64,000 nucleotides of DNA, from positions 153,237-217,236 of the forward strand of contig DHHO01000006.1 of assembly GCA_002403335.1 (NCBI GenBank). Reading direction: 5' to 3'. Numbering within the stretch: the first letter of the stretch is position 1; each line of letters begins with the position of its first letter. The stretch comes from Caldiserica bacterium UBA4770. Lineage in GTDB: Bacteria; Caldisericota; Caldisericia; Caldisericales; Caldisericaceae. The position numbers were made by a program, and so were the translations under genes. Shown here piece by piece: positions 17,393 to 26,409 of this stretch. The notes under the pieces were generated by a model. That model was not told where the DNA came from. It saw only the letters and a program-made list of their open reading frames with translations, and made no database searches.

Positions 17393-18316
17393 ATGAAAAA
17401 GGATTCGAAAAAAGAGAAAGAACTTATCAGTTTTCTTGCCGAAAAAAGAATATATCCCTTTGTAAGTAAAACTGGAAAAGTATATTTAAGGTGTATGAAA
17501 GGTACATTTTTGTCAGAGGCCGAAGAAGAGGAAATTCTAAAAGCCCTTGATATTAAAAACTCTTCTAAGTGTAAACGAGTAAGGGAAAATATAAAGAAAG
17601 AATCAGCAAAAATAAACCCTCATATCCCGGTGAAAAAATGGGTCAAAGAAGAGCGCCCAAGAGAACTGCTTGTTAAGTACGGAAGCAAAAGTTTATCACT
17701 CTCTAAACTCCTTGCAATTATTCTGCGCACAGGAAGCTTTGGGGAAAGCGCCGAAGAACTTGCAAGGAAAATCTTGAATAGATTCAAAACGCTTCGAAAC
17801 CTTGATTCCGCAACAATAGAGGAGATTTGCACAATCGAAGGCATTGGTATTGCCAAGGCAACTCAAATTAAGGCAGCTCTTGAACTCGGCAAGCGCCTGA
17901 TGCAGGAGAGTGCACAGACAACCAGGAAAATAAAAAGCCCAAGAGAAGCGGTTCAATATGTTTCAGAGTATTTCAGCCCTTACCTGAGGGATTCAAAAAA
18001 TGAGTGCTTCATGATTGTTCTCCTTGATATAAAGAACAAGCCTATAAAGCACATAGAAATAAGCAAAGGGAGTGTGAATGCAAGCATTGTTGACCCAAAG
18101 GATGTTATAAAAGAAGCAACATTAAACTCTGCCTCGTCGATAATCCTTGTTCACAACCACCCCTCAGGCGAAACCGACCCCTCCGAGGAGGATGTGAAAA
18201 TCACCTCGCAGATTGTTAAAGCCTGCGAGCTTGTTAATGTAAAGGTGCTTGACCACATCATCCTGGGGAAAAATCACGAGGATTATTTCAGCTTCGCAAC
18301 AAATAAACTGATATAA
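17393..18316 (+). CDS. radC: RadC-family JAB/MPN-domain protein with N-terminal extension
   Basis: Residues from about 85 carry the RadC layout: a helix-hairpin-helix-like part (RPRELLVKYGSKSLSLSKLL, then IEGIGIAKATQIKAALELG), then the metal-binding JAB domain with HNHPSGETDPSEED beginning at about residue 254. The first 80 residues are a lysine-rich extension (KKEKELISFLAEKRIYPFV) not found in standard RadC. GAGGAG precedes the ATG, so the long start is supported. The gene follows ygjP by 12 nt. Despite the name, a DNA repair role for RadC is unproven. Confidence 0.88.
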   Translation: MKKDSKKEKELISFLAEKRIYPFVSKTGKVYLRCMKGTFLSEAEEEEILKALDIKNSSKCKRVRENIKKESAKINPHIPVKKWVKEERPRELLVKYGSKSLSLSKLLAIILRTGSFGESAEELARKILNRFKTLRNLDSATIEEICTIEGIGIAKATQIKAALELGKRLMQESAQTTRKIKSPREAVQYVSEYFSPYLRDSKNECFMIVLLDIKNKPIKHIEISKGSVNASIVDPKDVIKEATLNSASSIILVHNHPSGETDPSEEDVKITSQIVKACELVNVKVLDHIILGKNHEDYFSFATNKLI

Positions 18317-18378
18317 TTATTTTCACTTATTTAGACTTAAGTAATTTAAACTATTAATATTCTTTTGTGAAAAATAAT

Positions 18379-18384
18379 TAAAAT
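18379..18384 (+). promoter_or_regulatory. -10 box of the radical-SAM gene, leaderless arrangement
   Basis: TAAAAT ends 5 nt before the ATG at 18390. No Shine-Dalgarno is present in the AT-rich upstream sequence. Confidence 0.4.
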
Positions 18385-18389
18385 AAAGT

Positions 18390-19208
18390 ATGGAAATAAA
18401 AGAGGTTTTTGCAAAATCTTCGCTTGTGCCATCAAAACTTTCTCAATTCACAATCAACCCTTATCTCGGGTGTGGGCATGGGTGCAAATACTGCTATGCC
18501 TCAATGATTATGCAGAGGTGGTACCACAAAGGAGAATTGTGGGGAGATTTTGTGGATGTGAGGATAAACACACCTCAAAATGTAGAAAGAGAAGTGAAAA
18601 ACAGGCATAAAATAGATGTTTATATGTCCTCGATGACAGATTGTTATCAACCATTAGAAAAAGAATACAATATGACAAGGAAAACTCTTGAGGTACTCTT
18701 AAGGCATGAACAAGGGCTTTTCCCTTCCAAAAATTCAATAACAATCCAGACAAAATCAAGACTTGTTCTAAGAGACATTGATATTATCAAACAATTTACA
18801 GATTTAACAGTGGGAGTTACAATTACAACGCTCGATACTGATTATTCAGAAATCCTCGAACCTTTTGCCTCAAACCCTTACGAACGTCTTGAGACCCTTG
18901 AAAATCTTAACAGGGAAAACATCAAAACATATGCATTCTTTGGGCCATTACTGCCAGGAATTTCAGATAGTTTTAAGACAATGTATAAAATGATAGCTTC
19001 CATCCAGGAAGCAGGCACAAAAACAGTCATCGTAGATAAACTCAACTATTTTACAAACTTGAAAAGACTTCAAGATGTTTCAAAGACGATAAACCTTTTT
19101 GAGCAGTTTAGAATAAGCGACACAGAAAATTACGTAAGTTCCCTGCGGGAAAAGGTGATTGCTCTTAGAGAAGAATTTCCAAAAATTGACTTTAGAATTG
19201 TGTTTTGA
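18390..19208 (+). CDS. Radical SAM protein, SplB-like (COG1533)
   Basis: The 272-residue protein carries the iron-sulfur CxxxCxxC motif at C28, C32 and C35 (NPYLGCGHGCKYCYA), the spacing seen in COG1533 proteins related to spore photoproduct lyase. It continues with VYMSSMTDCYQPLE, TIQTKSRLVLRD and LVGVTITT-like strands of a partial TIM barrel. The reaction is not known; the family includes many unassigned members. It is monocistronic with an AT-rich leader and no ribosome site. Confidence 0.82.
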   Translation: MEIKEVFAKSSLVPSKLSQFTINPYLGCGHGCKYCYASMIMQRWYHKGELWGDFVDVRINTPQNVEREVKNRHKIDVYMSSMTDCYQPLEKEYNMTRKTLEVLLRHEQGLFPSKNSITIQTKSRLVLRDIDIIKQFTDLTVGVTITTLDTDYSEILEPFASNPYERLETLENLNRENIKTYAFFGPLLPGISDSFKTMYKMIASIQEAGTKTVIVDKLNYFTNLKRLQDVSKTINLFEQFRISDTENYVSSLREKVIALREEFPKIDFRIVF

Positions 19209-19461
19209 AAAACAATTACCAATTCCTTGAGGTGGACTAACCTGCATAAAAATATTCCCCCTTACATATCAACACATTTATCATACTTAACTTATTTAAG
19301 GGTTTTTGCTTTTTCCATTGCCATTGCAAGGATGAGCTAAATAATCCCCGCAATGCTTATCATTTAATTGTTATGAGAAATGTTCCCAAGAATTAAGTAT
19401 TCACGCTCTATAGTGGGATTTTTTTCTTAAGATTTACCTAATTTATTGAACAGGATGGTAG
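19209..19461. other. AT-rich intergenic region, nothing clear
   Basis: Between the radical-SAM and DUF72 genes I see no gene, RNA or strong hairpin. Short frames are interrupted. A T-run lies near 19425. Confidence 0.4.
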
Positions 19462-19467
19462 TATAAT
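19462..19467 (+). promoter_or_regulatory. -10 box of the DUF72 gene, leaderless arrangement
   Basis: TATAAT abuts one ATG (19468) and lies 6 nt before a second (19474). The transcript would start near the second ATG, which is therefore the preferred start. Confidence 0.5.
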
Positions 19468-19473
19468 ATGAGC

Positions 19474-20208
19474 ATGGATGAAATCAAAAATTCCATTGGA
19501 ACCTCGGGGTATTACTATCCAGGTTGGATAGGGCAATTTTACCCTCCAGATGTTAAATCAAGTGAATTTCTTGATTATTACCAGAATTATTTTAACACAG
19601 TTGAATTAAATTCAACATTCTACCATATGCCTAAGAAAACAACAATGAAAAACCTTAAAAGAAAACTTAAAGAGGATTTTGTTGTTAGCCTGAAGATGAA
19701 CAGGACCATTACACATATAAAAAGACTTCAAAATATTGAAAACGAATTGCAGATATTTTTTGATAGTGTGAGTGAACTTGGTACATATCTTGGTGCTATT
19801 TTGGTGCAACTTCCGCCATCATTAAAGTTAAATGTGGCATTGCTAAATACCTTTTTAGAACTTTTGCCGAAGAGATATCAATATGCAATTGAGTTTAGAC
19901 ATAACTCATGGCTTGACGAAGGTATTTTTAAACTTTTAAAAGATTATAATGTTGCCTTTGCTGTTTCTCATGGTGATAACTATCCTTTTTTGAAGATTGA
20001 AACTGCAGCATTCTCATATATAAGACTTCATGGCCCCAAGGAGCTCTATGCATCATCTTACTCTAAAAGCGAATTAAAAGAGTGGGCAACCTATATAAAA
20101 CAAATAAACGAAAAGGGGTTAAACACATTTGTATATTTCAATAATGATTTTTATGGTTACGCTGTAAAAAATGCAACCTCTTTGCAGACACTCTTAACCA
20201 CTCTATAA
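19474..20208 (+). CDS. DUF72 family protein (YecE-like)
   Basis: The 244-residue protein has the DUF72 TIM-barrel pattern: IGTSGYYYPGWIGQFYPP at the N-terminus, TVELNSTFYHMP, FVVSLKMNRTITH, ILVQLPPSL, YAIEFRHNSWL and SYIRLHGPKELY. The biochemical function of DUF72 is unknown. The first two residues from the ATG at 19468 overlap the predicted transcript start, so 19474 is preferred. Confidence 0.88.
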   Translation: MDEIKNSIGTSGYYYPGWIGQFYPPDVKSSEFLDYYQNYFNTVELNSTFYHMPKKTTMKNLKRKLKEDFVVSLKMNRTITHIKRLQNIENELQIFFDSVSELGTYLGAILVQLPPSLKLNVALLNTFLELLPKRYQYAIEFRHNSWLDEGIFKLLKDYNVAFAVSHGDNYPFLKIETAAFSYIRLHGPKELYASSYSKSELKEWATYIKQINEKGLNTFVYFNNDFYGYAVKNATSLQTLLTTL

Positions 20209-20218
20209 TTCCCGTAGA

Positions 20219-20329
20219 TTGATAGGGATCGATTCAATTATTTTACTTTTATTTGCTACACTCATTTGGAGTATCACCTTTCCTATTGTAAAATATATTT
20301 CAGGTGACACTACGTGTTGCCTCATTTGA
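20219..20329 (+). pseudogene. EamA/DMT transporter N-terminal fragment
   Basis: A 36-codon open stretch from TTG 20219 reads LLLFATLIWSITFPIVKYIS, the first transmembrane segment of EamA (drug/metabolite) transporters, and stops at TGA 20327. Nothing after it continues the protein. It is a short remnant upstream of the tRNA pair. Confidence 0.5.
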
Positions 20330-20352
20330 TTTTCTATACGAAATTCGTGCTC

Positions 20353-20380
20353 TTGACAAAACAGCCACTTTCAATAGAAT
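20353..20380 (+). promoter_or_regulatory. Promoter of the tRNA-Ile/tRNA-Ala unit
   Basis: TTGACA (20353-20358), 16-nt spacer and TAGAAT (20375-20380) place the transcript start about 5 nt before the tRNA-Ile gene. Confidence 0.65.
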
Positions 20381-20391
20381 ATATCTTGCAA

Positions 20392-20468
20392 GGGCTTCTA
20401 GCTCAGCTGGTTAGAGCGCGTCCCTGATAAGGACGAGGTCTCTGGTTCGAGTCCAGAGAAGCCCACCA
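20392..20468 (+). tRNA. tRNA-Ile (anticodon GAT)
   Basis: A complete cloverleaf: acceptor GGGCTTC/GAAGCCC, D-arm with AGCTCAGCTGGTTAGAGC, anticodon loop CTGATAA with GAT, T-arm GGTTCGAGTCC, discriminator A and encoded CCA. It lies just after a consensus promoter and 11 nt before tRNA-Ala. Confidence 0.97.
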
Positions 20469-20479
20469 TTTTTTCTTGT

Positions 20480-20554
20480 GGGGATGTAGCTCAGCGGGAG
20501 AGCGCGTGGTTTGCATCCATGAGGTCAGGGGTTCAAATCCCCTCATCTCCACCA
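20480..20554 (+). tRNA. tRNA-Ala (anticodon TGC)
   Basis: A complete cloverleaf: acceptor GGGGATG/CATCTCC, D-arm AGCTCAGCGGGAGAGC, anticodon loop TTTGCAT with TGC, T-arm GGTTCAAATCC and encoded CCA. This Ile-Ala pair is normally found in rRNA spacers, but no rRNA gene is near. Confidence 0.97.
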
Positions 20555-21110
20555 TAGTAAAATAATGATTAACTCTATTTTATTCCTATAAGGATTAAAA
20601 AGTTTCCCACAATTTATGAAAGCACACTAACCTTGCTACCACTGTCAAATTTCACATATAAATATATTCCAGATAACTCCTTAAAAGATAATTTAAAAAT
20701 TGCAATTGAGTTCCTGAAAAATTTTCTTCACCAATAATTGATATTGAAAGTACAAATTAATGCTAAGGGAATAAGATAATTAAATCATAAGCAGAAGAAA
20801 AGAAACATTGTTCTAACCATCCGAATTCAAGAGACATACGGAATTATCCTAAATGAAAGAAAAACCATTTTACGAGAAGCAGCCGATCTTATTATTAATG
20901 TTTGACGAATTTACCTGCAAAAATATGAACAGTCTCTCAAAAGAACGTCTACCAATTTTGAGCTATCCATAAGTCCATAAAAGAAGCACTTTTTATAGAG
21001 GCATCGTCAGTAAAAAAATTTACTATCCCGAAATTCATCAGTTACAACCTTGGTGATAACCTTCATTTGGTTGGTACCAAGATTTAGAAGTTTAAGAAAC
21101 ATATTATTAA
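20555..21110. other. Degraded intergenic region with coding-like scraps
   Basis: No intact gene is seen. Around 20790-20910 one frame reads KQKKRNIVLTIRIQETYGII and then LREAADLIINV before a stop; a shifted frame then continues DEFTCKNMNSLSKERLPILS. It looks like a frameshifted remnant of a gene, perhaps a transposon-related one, but I cannot assign it. Confidence 0.35.
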
Positions 21111-21218
21111 TAGATAATTTGCAGATATCCATATTTGCTGTAAAATATAATTAGAGCTTAAAAAATAGATAATTTGCAGATATCCATATTTGCTGTAAAA
21201 TATAATTAGAGCTTAAAA
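21111..21218 (+). repeat. Tandem direct repeat (55-bp period, two copies) covering the degV promoter
   Basis: A 53-nt unit starting TAGATAATTTGCAGATATCC occurs at 21111-21163 and again at 21166-21218. Each copy includes a TATAAT box (in AAAATATAATTAGAG), so the degV promoter is apparently duplicated. Two copies without spacers is not a CRISPR. Confidence 0.9.
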
Positions 21219-21232
21219 TATGGGAGGGAAAA

Positions 21233-22078
21233 ATGGAGAAGATTGCATTAATCACAGACTCTGCATCGGATATAAGTAAGGAAGATACAGAGAAGTACAA
21301 TATAAAAATGCTTCGTTTCGGGATTATTTTAGACAATAAAGTGTACAAAGATGGTGTAGAGATAACATCAAAAGAGGTATATGAGCGTATAAAAGATACA
21401 ATCATTTCAACCTCAGTTCCTACGCTGGAAGAAATAAGATTGCTCTATGAAGAATTAAAATCTGAAGGATACACCCATGCCATTTTCATTCCCATTTCCT
21501 CTGGGCTTTCAAGTATTGCAAACACGATTAACCTGCAAAGCAAAGAGATTAAAGAGATTAATACATATATTTTCGATTCTAAGTCAATATCTATGGGAGA
21601 AGGAGTCCAGGTAATTGAGTGTGCAAAACTTATTAAACAAGGAAAAACATTTGATGAAATTGTTCAGATGCTCCCACAGATAAGAAGCAAGGTATCACTC
21701 TACTTCATCGTCCCTACCTTAGACTACCTTATAAGAGGCGGTAGAATTGGAAGAGTTACAGGAAAAGTGGGGCAGACATTTAACATCAAACCTGTTATAT
21801 CTGTTGGAGATGATGGAAAATATTACACAGTTTCAAACACCCGAGGCTGGGAGGCGGCTACTTCAAAGATGATGTCAATAGGAGATAAACTATTAGACGA
21901 GCATCCCTCAATGGTTTATATAAGGCACGCAGCAAACGAGAAAGATGCGACTTATCTTTTTGATCACTTTAAAACCCATCCAAATACAAAATCAGCATCC
22001 TTAGGGGAAATTTCTGCTCTGGCAGGTGTACATTCAGGGCCAGGACTTATAGGGACAGTGTTCTACAGAATTGACTAA
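21233..22078 (+). CDS. DegV family fatty-acid-binding protein
   Basis: The 281-residue protein has the DegV start IALITDSASDISKEDTEKY, the SVPTLEEI motif with the lipid-contacting threonine/serine region, PISSGLSSIANTI and the conserved LIRGGRIGRVTG segment. Members bind free fatty acids, and in Firmicutes FakB homologues hand them to the kinase FakA. No fakA is adjacent. GGGAGGG precedes the ATG. The duplicated promoter lies directly upstream. Confidence 0.92.
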   Translation: MEKIALITDSASDISKEDTEKYNIKMLRFGIILDNKVYKDGVEITSKEVYERIKDTIISTSVPTLEEIRLLYEELKSEGYTHAIFIPISSGLSSIANTINLQSKEIKEINTYIFDSKSISMGEGVQVIECAKLIKQGKTFDEIVQMLPQIRSKVSLYFIVPTLDYLIRGGRIGRVTGKVGQTFNIKPVISVGDDGKYYTVSNTRGWEAATSKMMSIGDKLLDEHPSMVYIRHAANEKDATYLFDHFKTHPNTKSASLGEISALAGVHSGPGLIGTVFYRID

Positions 22079-22380
22079 TAAGAAGAATAACATAAGAAAA
22101 GAATTATAGACAATTCAGGAAAGCAACCAGCTTAACCTGGATACAAATAGCAGGTGATTTAAAGAACTATATATGAATTGAATGAATTCAATTTTGTTGA
22201 AATAACCAACGGAAAGAAGCCCACAACAGAGAAATGGAAATTTGAAGTTTCTAAGCCAAGGGTAGCAATTACAGATTAGGATTTTGAGCAACATAAAGAA
22301 AAAAGGCATCTCAGTTCACGGTACAGAAGTGCGGGCTTTAAAAATCTTTGAAGATAAGGTTACTCATAAAACACTGACTA
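22079..22380. other. Degraded intergenic region with coding-like scraps
   Basis: No complete gene is seen. Around 22180-22280 one frame reads NEFNFVEITNGKKPTTEKWK and on to KPRVAITD before a stop; a later frame reads SNIKKKGISVHGTEVRALKI. These look like pieces of lost genes with no start codons. Family unknown. Confidence 0.35.
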
Positions 22381-22467
22381 TGGCGGAGGGGAGAGGATTC
22401 GAACCTCCGAGACTCATCGCCTGCCGCATTTCAAGTGCGGTGCCTTAAACCACTCGGCCACCCCTCC
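22381..22467 (-). tRNA. tRNA-Ser (anticodon TGA)
   Basis: On the minus strand the acceptor GGAGGGG/CCCCTCC closes a class II tRNA with a long variable arm, anticodon stem CCGCA/TGCGG, loop CTTGAAA (TGA) and encoded CCA. Its 5' end lies 7 nt after the serS stop, so the serine tRNA and its synthetase are probably cotranscribed. Confidence 0.96.
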
Positions 22468-22474
22468 CAATCTT

Positions 22475-23749
22475 TTATTTCCTGCTAATTTTATCAATAC
22501 CCATATATTTTTGCAACACTTCTGGGATGATAACCGAGCCATCCTCAGTTTGATAATTTTCAAGGATTGCAGCCATTGTACGGCCCACAGCAAGCCCCGA
22601 ACCATTCAGAGTATGGACAAACCGAATCTTCCCATCCTTTGTTCTGTACCGAATATTGGCTCTCCTTGCCTGAAAATCCTCAAAATTGCTGCAGGAGGAA
22701 ATCTCAACATATTTATCCTGGTAAGGCATATACACTTCAGGATCATACTTTACAGCAGCAGCAAATCCCAGATCCCCTGTACACATCATCTTAATCTGGT
22801 AAGACAGGCCGAGTTCCCTCAATACATCCTCCGCATTATCGATGAGCTCATCAAGCTCTTTATAGGAATCCTCCGCCTTTACAAACCTTACCATTTCAAC
22901 TTTATTGAACTGATGAACTCTTATAATGCCCCTTGTGTCTTTACCTGCTGCCCCTGCCTCTCTTCTAAAACATGCAGTATAGGCAACATATTTTATGGGG
23001 AGCTCTTCCTCGCTAAGTATCTCATCTCTATATAAGTTTGTGACAGGTACTTCCGCAGTCGGATTGAGAAAAAGATCGTCCACCTCTATGTGATACATAT
23101 CTTCTTCAAACTTAGGTAGCTGACCTGTGCCCGTCATAGAAGCCCTGTTAATTAAAAATGGGGGGAATATTTCTGTATACCCATGTTTTTGAATATGAAG
23201 TTCTATCATCCAGGATATGAGAGCTCTCTCAAGCTTTGCTCCCAGCCCTTTCAGTACATAAAACCTTGCACCAGAAATCTTTACGCCTCTCTTAAAATCA
23301 ATAATATCAAGGGCTTCTCCTATTTCCCAGTGAGACCTCGGGGTAAAGGGGAACTCCTTTTTTTCTCCCTCTTGCCTTATGACAACATTTTCGCTCTCAT
23401 CCTTACCATATGGCACAGCAGAATAAGGAAGATTTGGAATCCTTAAGAGGAGATCCTGATAAACAGACTCAATGTTTCGAAGTTCAGATTCTAATTCGTT
23501 AATCTGAGTTCCCGTTTCTCTGACACTTTCTTTTATCCCTTCGGCATCGCCACCCCGGGCAATAATACTTCCAATCTCCTCAGAGAGAGTTCTTCTTTTA
23601 TGCCTCATTTCATCAATTTTCTTTATCAAATCTCTTCTCTTCCTGTCTACTTCTAAGAAGTCATCAACAATTGAAGGGTCTGTACCCTTCTTGGTAATTC
23701 CATCTTTAACAACATCTGGCATTTCTCTGATTAGATTTGGGTCAAGCAT
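22475..23749 (-). CDS. serS: Seryl-tRNA synthetase
   Basis: A class II synthetase that charges tRNA-Ser. The 424 residues show the N-terminal coiled-coil arm (about 30-110, rich in E/K/R), motif 2 in the [20 protein letters not shown] segment and motif 3 [16 protein letters not shown] near the C-terminus. GGAGGT precedes the ATG. It follows a PBP1A gene by 13 nt and is followed directly by a tRNA-Ser gene. Confidence 0.96.
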   Translation of the reverse strand: MLDPNLIREMPDVVKDGITKKGTDPSIVDDFLEVDRKRRDLIKKIDEMRHKRRTLSEEIGSIIARGGDAEGIKESVRETGTQINELESELRNIESVYQDLLLRIPNLPYSAVPYGKDESENVVIRQEGEKKEFPFTPRSHWEIGEALDIIDFKRGVKISGARFYVLKGLGAKLERALISWMIELHIQKHGYTEIFPPFLINRASMTGTGQLPKFEEDMYHIEVDDLFLNPTAEVPVTNLYRDEILSEEELPIKYVAYTACFRREAGAAGKDTRGIIRVHQFNKVEMVRFVKAEDSYKELDELIDNAEDVLRELGLSYQIKMMCTGDLGFAAAVKYDPEVYMPYQDKYVEISSCSNFEDFQARRANIRYRTKDGKIRFVHTLNGSGLAVGRTMAAILENYQTEDGSVIIPEVLQKYMGIDKISRK

Positions 23750-23762
23750 GACTACCTCCTAT

Positions 23763-26195
23763 TTAAGGAGCTGAAAGCACTCGTACACTTCTCTCGATTG
23801 TAGCAAGAACACTCCCGTTCATATCGAGTAATACTGCTCTTAATGCAACGCTCCCTGGTTCTGATAGAGATAAACTATAATGGTACTCATTGTTAATTGT
23901 TGGTGAATCAAGTGTAACCACAGGTAAATCATAAACATAAAAACTGACTTTATAATTACCTATGTTATTGGTATCTCCAATAATTGCAATCATCTCAAGA
24001 GACTCACCAACAATGAGGACATCCTTGTTTGTCCTGAAATCAAATAGTGGAACTTCAGGAACGGTTGTAAAATCCCTCGGGTCATACTGAGTTGGTTCGC
24101 TTCCCCTGAGATAGGTTCTTTCTTCTTTAAGATAGTCAGGACAGGTGGGTGGGGCAAGAAGGCCAGAATCCTTGCAAACAACGACTGTAACAAACCCAGC
24201 CTCCTTTATATCAAGGGGAGGAACAAATGTCTCATGAAAATCATATTTGACGATACTTTTCCCATCGGAGGGTTTTTCCGAAAGATATCCAGAGCTATCA
24301 TAGGCAGATCTGCTTACAAGACCCGTAGAAGGCCTCTTAAAATCATCCTTTGGAAAGATCTTCATTGCCTCCAGCATAAACTGCCTCCACATCATAGCAG
24401 GAAATCTGGAGCCCGAATTAAAAACATCAGGAAAAGTTACTTCCTGTGAATCAGGGCCAAGCCAGATATTTACAGAAATATTTGGAGTGTACCCCTCAAA
24501 CCATGCATCAGTCCAGTTATCTGTACTGCCCGTCTTTGCAGCTGATGGTAACTCCTTTATCCTTGCATTACCCTTTGATAGCATCACATAACTGAAGATC
24601 TTATTCATAATATAAGCCGTCTGCTCTGAGACAGCCCTGTAAGACATATCTGTATGCTCAAAGAGAACCCTTCCATCAGAAGAAATTATTTTAGTTATGA
24701 TATATGGCTCATGATAAATCCCACCGTTTCCGAGGGTTGCATATGCATTTGCCATCTCAAGCTGTTTTACCTCAAAGGTCCCTATTGCAGCCGATGGGTA
24801 AGGTTGAAGAGGGGTTGTAATCCCAAACTTGCGTGCCATATAAATCACTCTATCAAGGCCTACTGCAAGTGCTGTCTTTACAGCACATATATTAGAAGAT
24901 TCACTCAATGCATCACGGACGGACAATTCGCCAAAGTAATTATTCGTCCATTCATGCGGAGACCAATTATCAACAGTATACGGTTCTGAGACAATCTTAG
25001 AGGAAGGATAAAGGGAGCCATATTCAATTGCTGCTGTATAATCAAAGATCTTGAATGAAGAACCAGGCTGTTTGAGACCAACACTTCTGTTAAATTTTGT
25101 GTTATTATAGTCTCTTCCTCCAATCATTGTGAGGATGGCTCCTGAATTTGCATCAACTGCAGTAAGAGCAACCTGAGGCTGGATAACGCCCTTGGAATCA
25201 ACAACTCCTTTTGGGAATATTTTGTCCTTCTCAGCGCTATTCATAACACTATCTATTGCCTTTGTTCCTGCAAGTTGAAGTTCTGGCACAATTGTTGTAT
25301 ATATCTTAAGACCACCTGTATAAAGCATTTCCATTCCAAACTTCTCTGAAACAATCTCCTTCACATAGTCAATAGCATATCCCATGTTATCCTTTATTGA
25401 AGTAGGCTCTGCAAGTTGAAGCTCTTCTGATAAAGCCGCCTCTGCCTCCTCTTCAGTGATGGCCTTTTCCAGAAGCATCTTTTCTATAACCTGCTTCTGG
25501 GATTCCTTTGCAGCTTCAAGATCTTCAAAGGGGTTTATTGCAGAAGGAGCCTTAATGACACCTGCAAGCATTGCTGCTTCTGCAAGGTCAAGCTCAGAGG
25601 CATGCTTATTGAAATATACCTGAGCTGCTGATTCTATACCATATGCACCAGAACCCAAATAAACCTGATTCAGGTACATCTCAAGAATCTGATCCTTTGT
25701 AAACTTTTCCTCAAGCCTTATAGCAAGCACTGCCTCTTTTAATTTTCTTTCTGCAGTCTTTTCAAGAGAAAGGAAGAGTAGTCGCGAAAGCTGCTGAGTA
25801 ATTGTACTCGCCCCCTGGGAGAGGCTTAACGTAGTAATATCCACCCATAGTGCTCTTGCTATACCTCTAAAATCAAGTGCTCCATGCTCATAGAACCTCT
25901 TATCCTCCTGTATAATAACAGCCTTTTTTACAATATCAGCGATATTCTCCAGAGGTACATAAATCCTGTTCTCCAGAGCATAGACATTTGTAATGAGATT
26001 TCCCTTATAGTCAAAGATCTGTGAGGATTGTTCTGGATCATAAGTCAGAAGGTCAATATTAGGCAATTCAGAGGAGAGTTGCCTCACATATATCAATAAA
26101 CCAATACTACCCGAAACGACCACAATGAGCAGAACAATCAAAATAGTCTTAATAACAGCCCATACAATAGACTTCTTAGATTTCTTCTTTTTCAT
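23763..26195 (-). CDS. Class A penicillin-binding protein (PBP1A)
   Basis: A bifunctional peptidoglycan synthase anchored in the membrane. It has a lysine-rich cytoplasmic start and a membrane helix (about 15-38). The glycosyltransferase domain carries EDKRFYEHGALDFRGIARA and QGASTITQQL; the transpeptidase has GSSFKIF (SxxK), SSN and AKTGSTDN (KTG). The C-terminal 100 residues form an extra beta-rich domain. ATG 26195 follows AGGAG with 4 nt; ATG 26207 is an alternative that lies 7 nt after a TATAAT box and would be leaderless. Length 810 aa. Confidence 0.92.
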   Translation of the reverse strand: MKKKKSKKSIVWAVIKTILIVLLIVVVSGSIGLLIYVRQLSSELPNIDLLTYDPEQSSQIFDYKGNLITNVYALENRIYVPLENIADIVKKAVIIQEDKRFYEHGALDFRGIARALWVDITTLSLSQGASTITQQLSRLLFLSLEKTAERKLKEAVLAIRLEEKFTKDQILEMYLNQVYLGSGAYGIESAAQVYFNKHASELDLAEAAMLAGVIKAPSAINPFEDLEAAKESQKQVIEKMLLEKAITEEEAEAALSEELQLAEPTSIKDNMGYAIDYVKEIVSEKFGMEMLYTGGLKIYTTIVPELQLAGTKAIDSVMNSAEKDKIFPKGVVDSKGVIQPQVALTAVDANSGAILTMIGGRDYNNTKFNRSVGLKQPGSSFKIFDYTAAIEYGSLYPSSKIVSEPYTVDNWSPHEWTNNYFGELSVRDALSESSNICAVKTALAVGLDRVIYMARKFGITTPLQPYPSAAIGTFEVKQLEMANAYATLGNGGIYHEPYIITKIISSDGRVLFEHTDMSYRAVSEQTAYIMNKIFSYVMLSKGNARIKELPSAAKTGSTDNWTDAWFEGYTPNISVNIWLGPDSQEVTFPDVFNSGSRFPAMMWRQFMLEAMKIFPKDDFKRPSTGLVSRSAYDSSGYLSEKPSDGKSIVKYDFHETFVPPLDIKEAGFVTVVVCKDSGLLAPPTCPDYLKEERTYLRGSEPTQYDPRDFTTVPEVPLFDFRTNKDVLIVGESLEMIAIIGDTNNIGNYKVSFYVYDLPVVTLDSPTINNEYHYSLSLSEPGSVALRAVLLDMNGSVLATIERSVRVLSAP

Positions 26196-26250
26196 TTCAC
26201 TCCTCATAATGTCTATTATATGAGAAATTATTTATTGAGTAAAATGACCA

Positions 26251-26409
26251 CTACTTCTCACTGCTCCCTTTGTATATAAATAGTAAGAGAAGGCCAATAA
26301 CCCCTTCCAGAAGAAGAAGGAGTTTATATAAAGGGGGCAGTTTACTCTTTCTGAGTATGATATTACTAACTATGCCACATAAAAACCAGACAATTAAAAT
26401 GACAATCAA
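26251..26409 (-). CDS. Small two-helix membrane protein (52 aa)
   Basis: A TTG start (26409-26407) overlaps the thioesterase stop as TTGA and opens a frame of 52 codons to TAG at 26251. The product has two hydrophobic segments (IVILIVWFLCGIVSNIIL, then a run from LYKLLLLLEGVIG to LLLLFIYKG) with basic residues between and after them. The stop/start overlap and protein-like composition support it; it was too short for standard ORF calling. Function unknown. Confidence 0.55.
   Translation of the reverse strand: MIVILIVWFLCGIVSNIILRKSKLPPLYKLLLLLEGVIGLLLLFIYKGSSEK

Noticed and set aside
21111..21218. Possible CRISPR array
   Set aside because: Only two copies separated by 2 nt, with no spacers and no cas genes.
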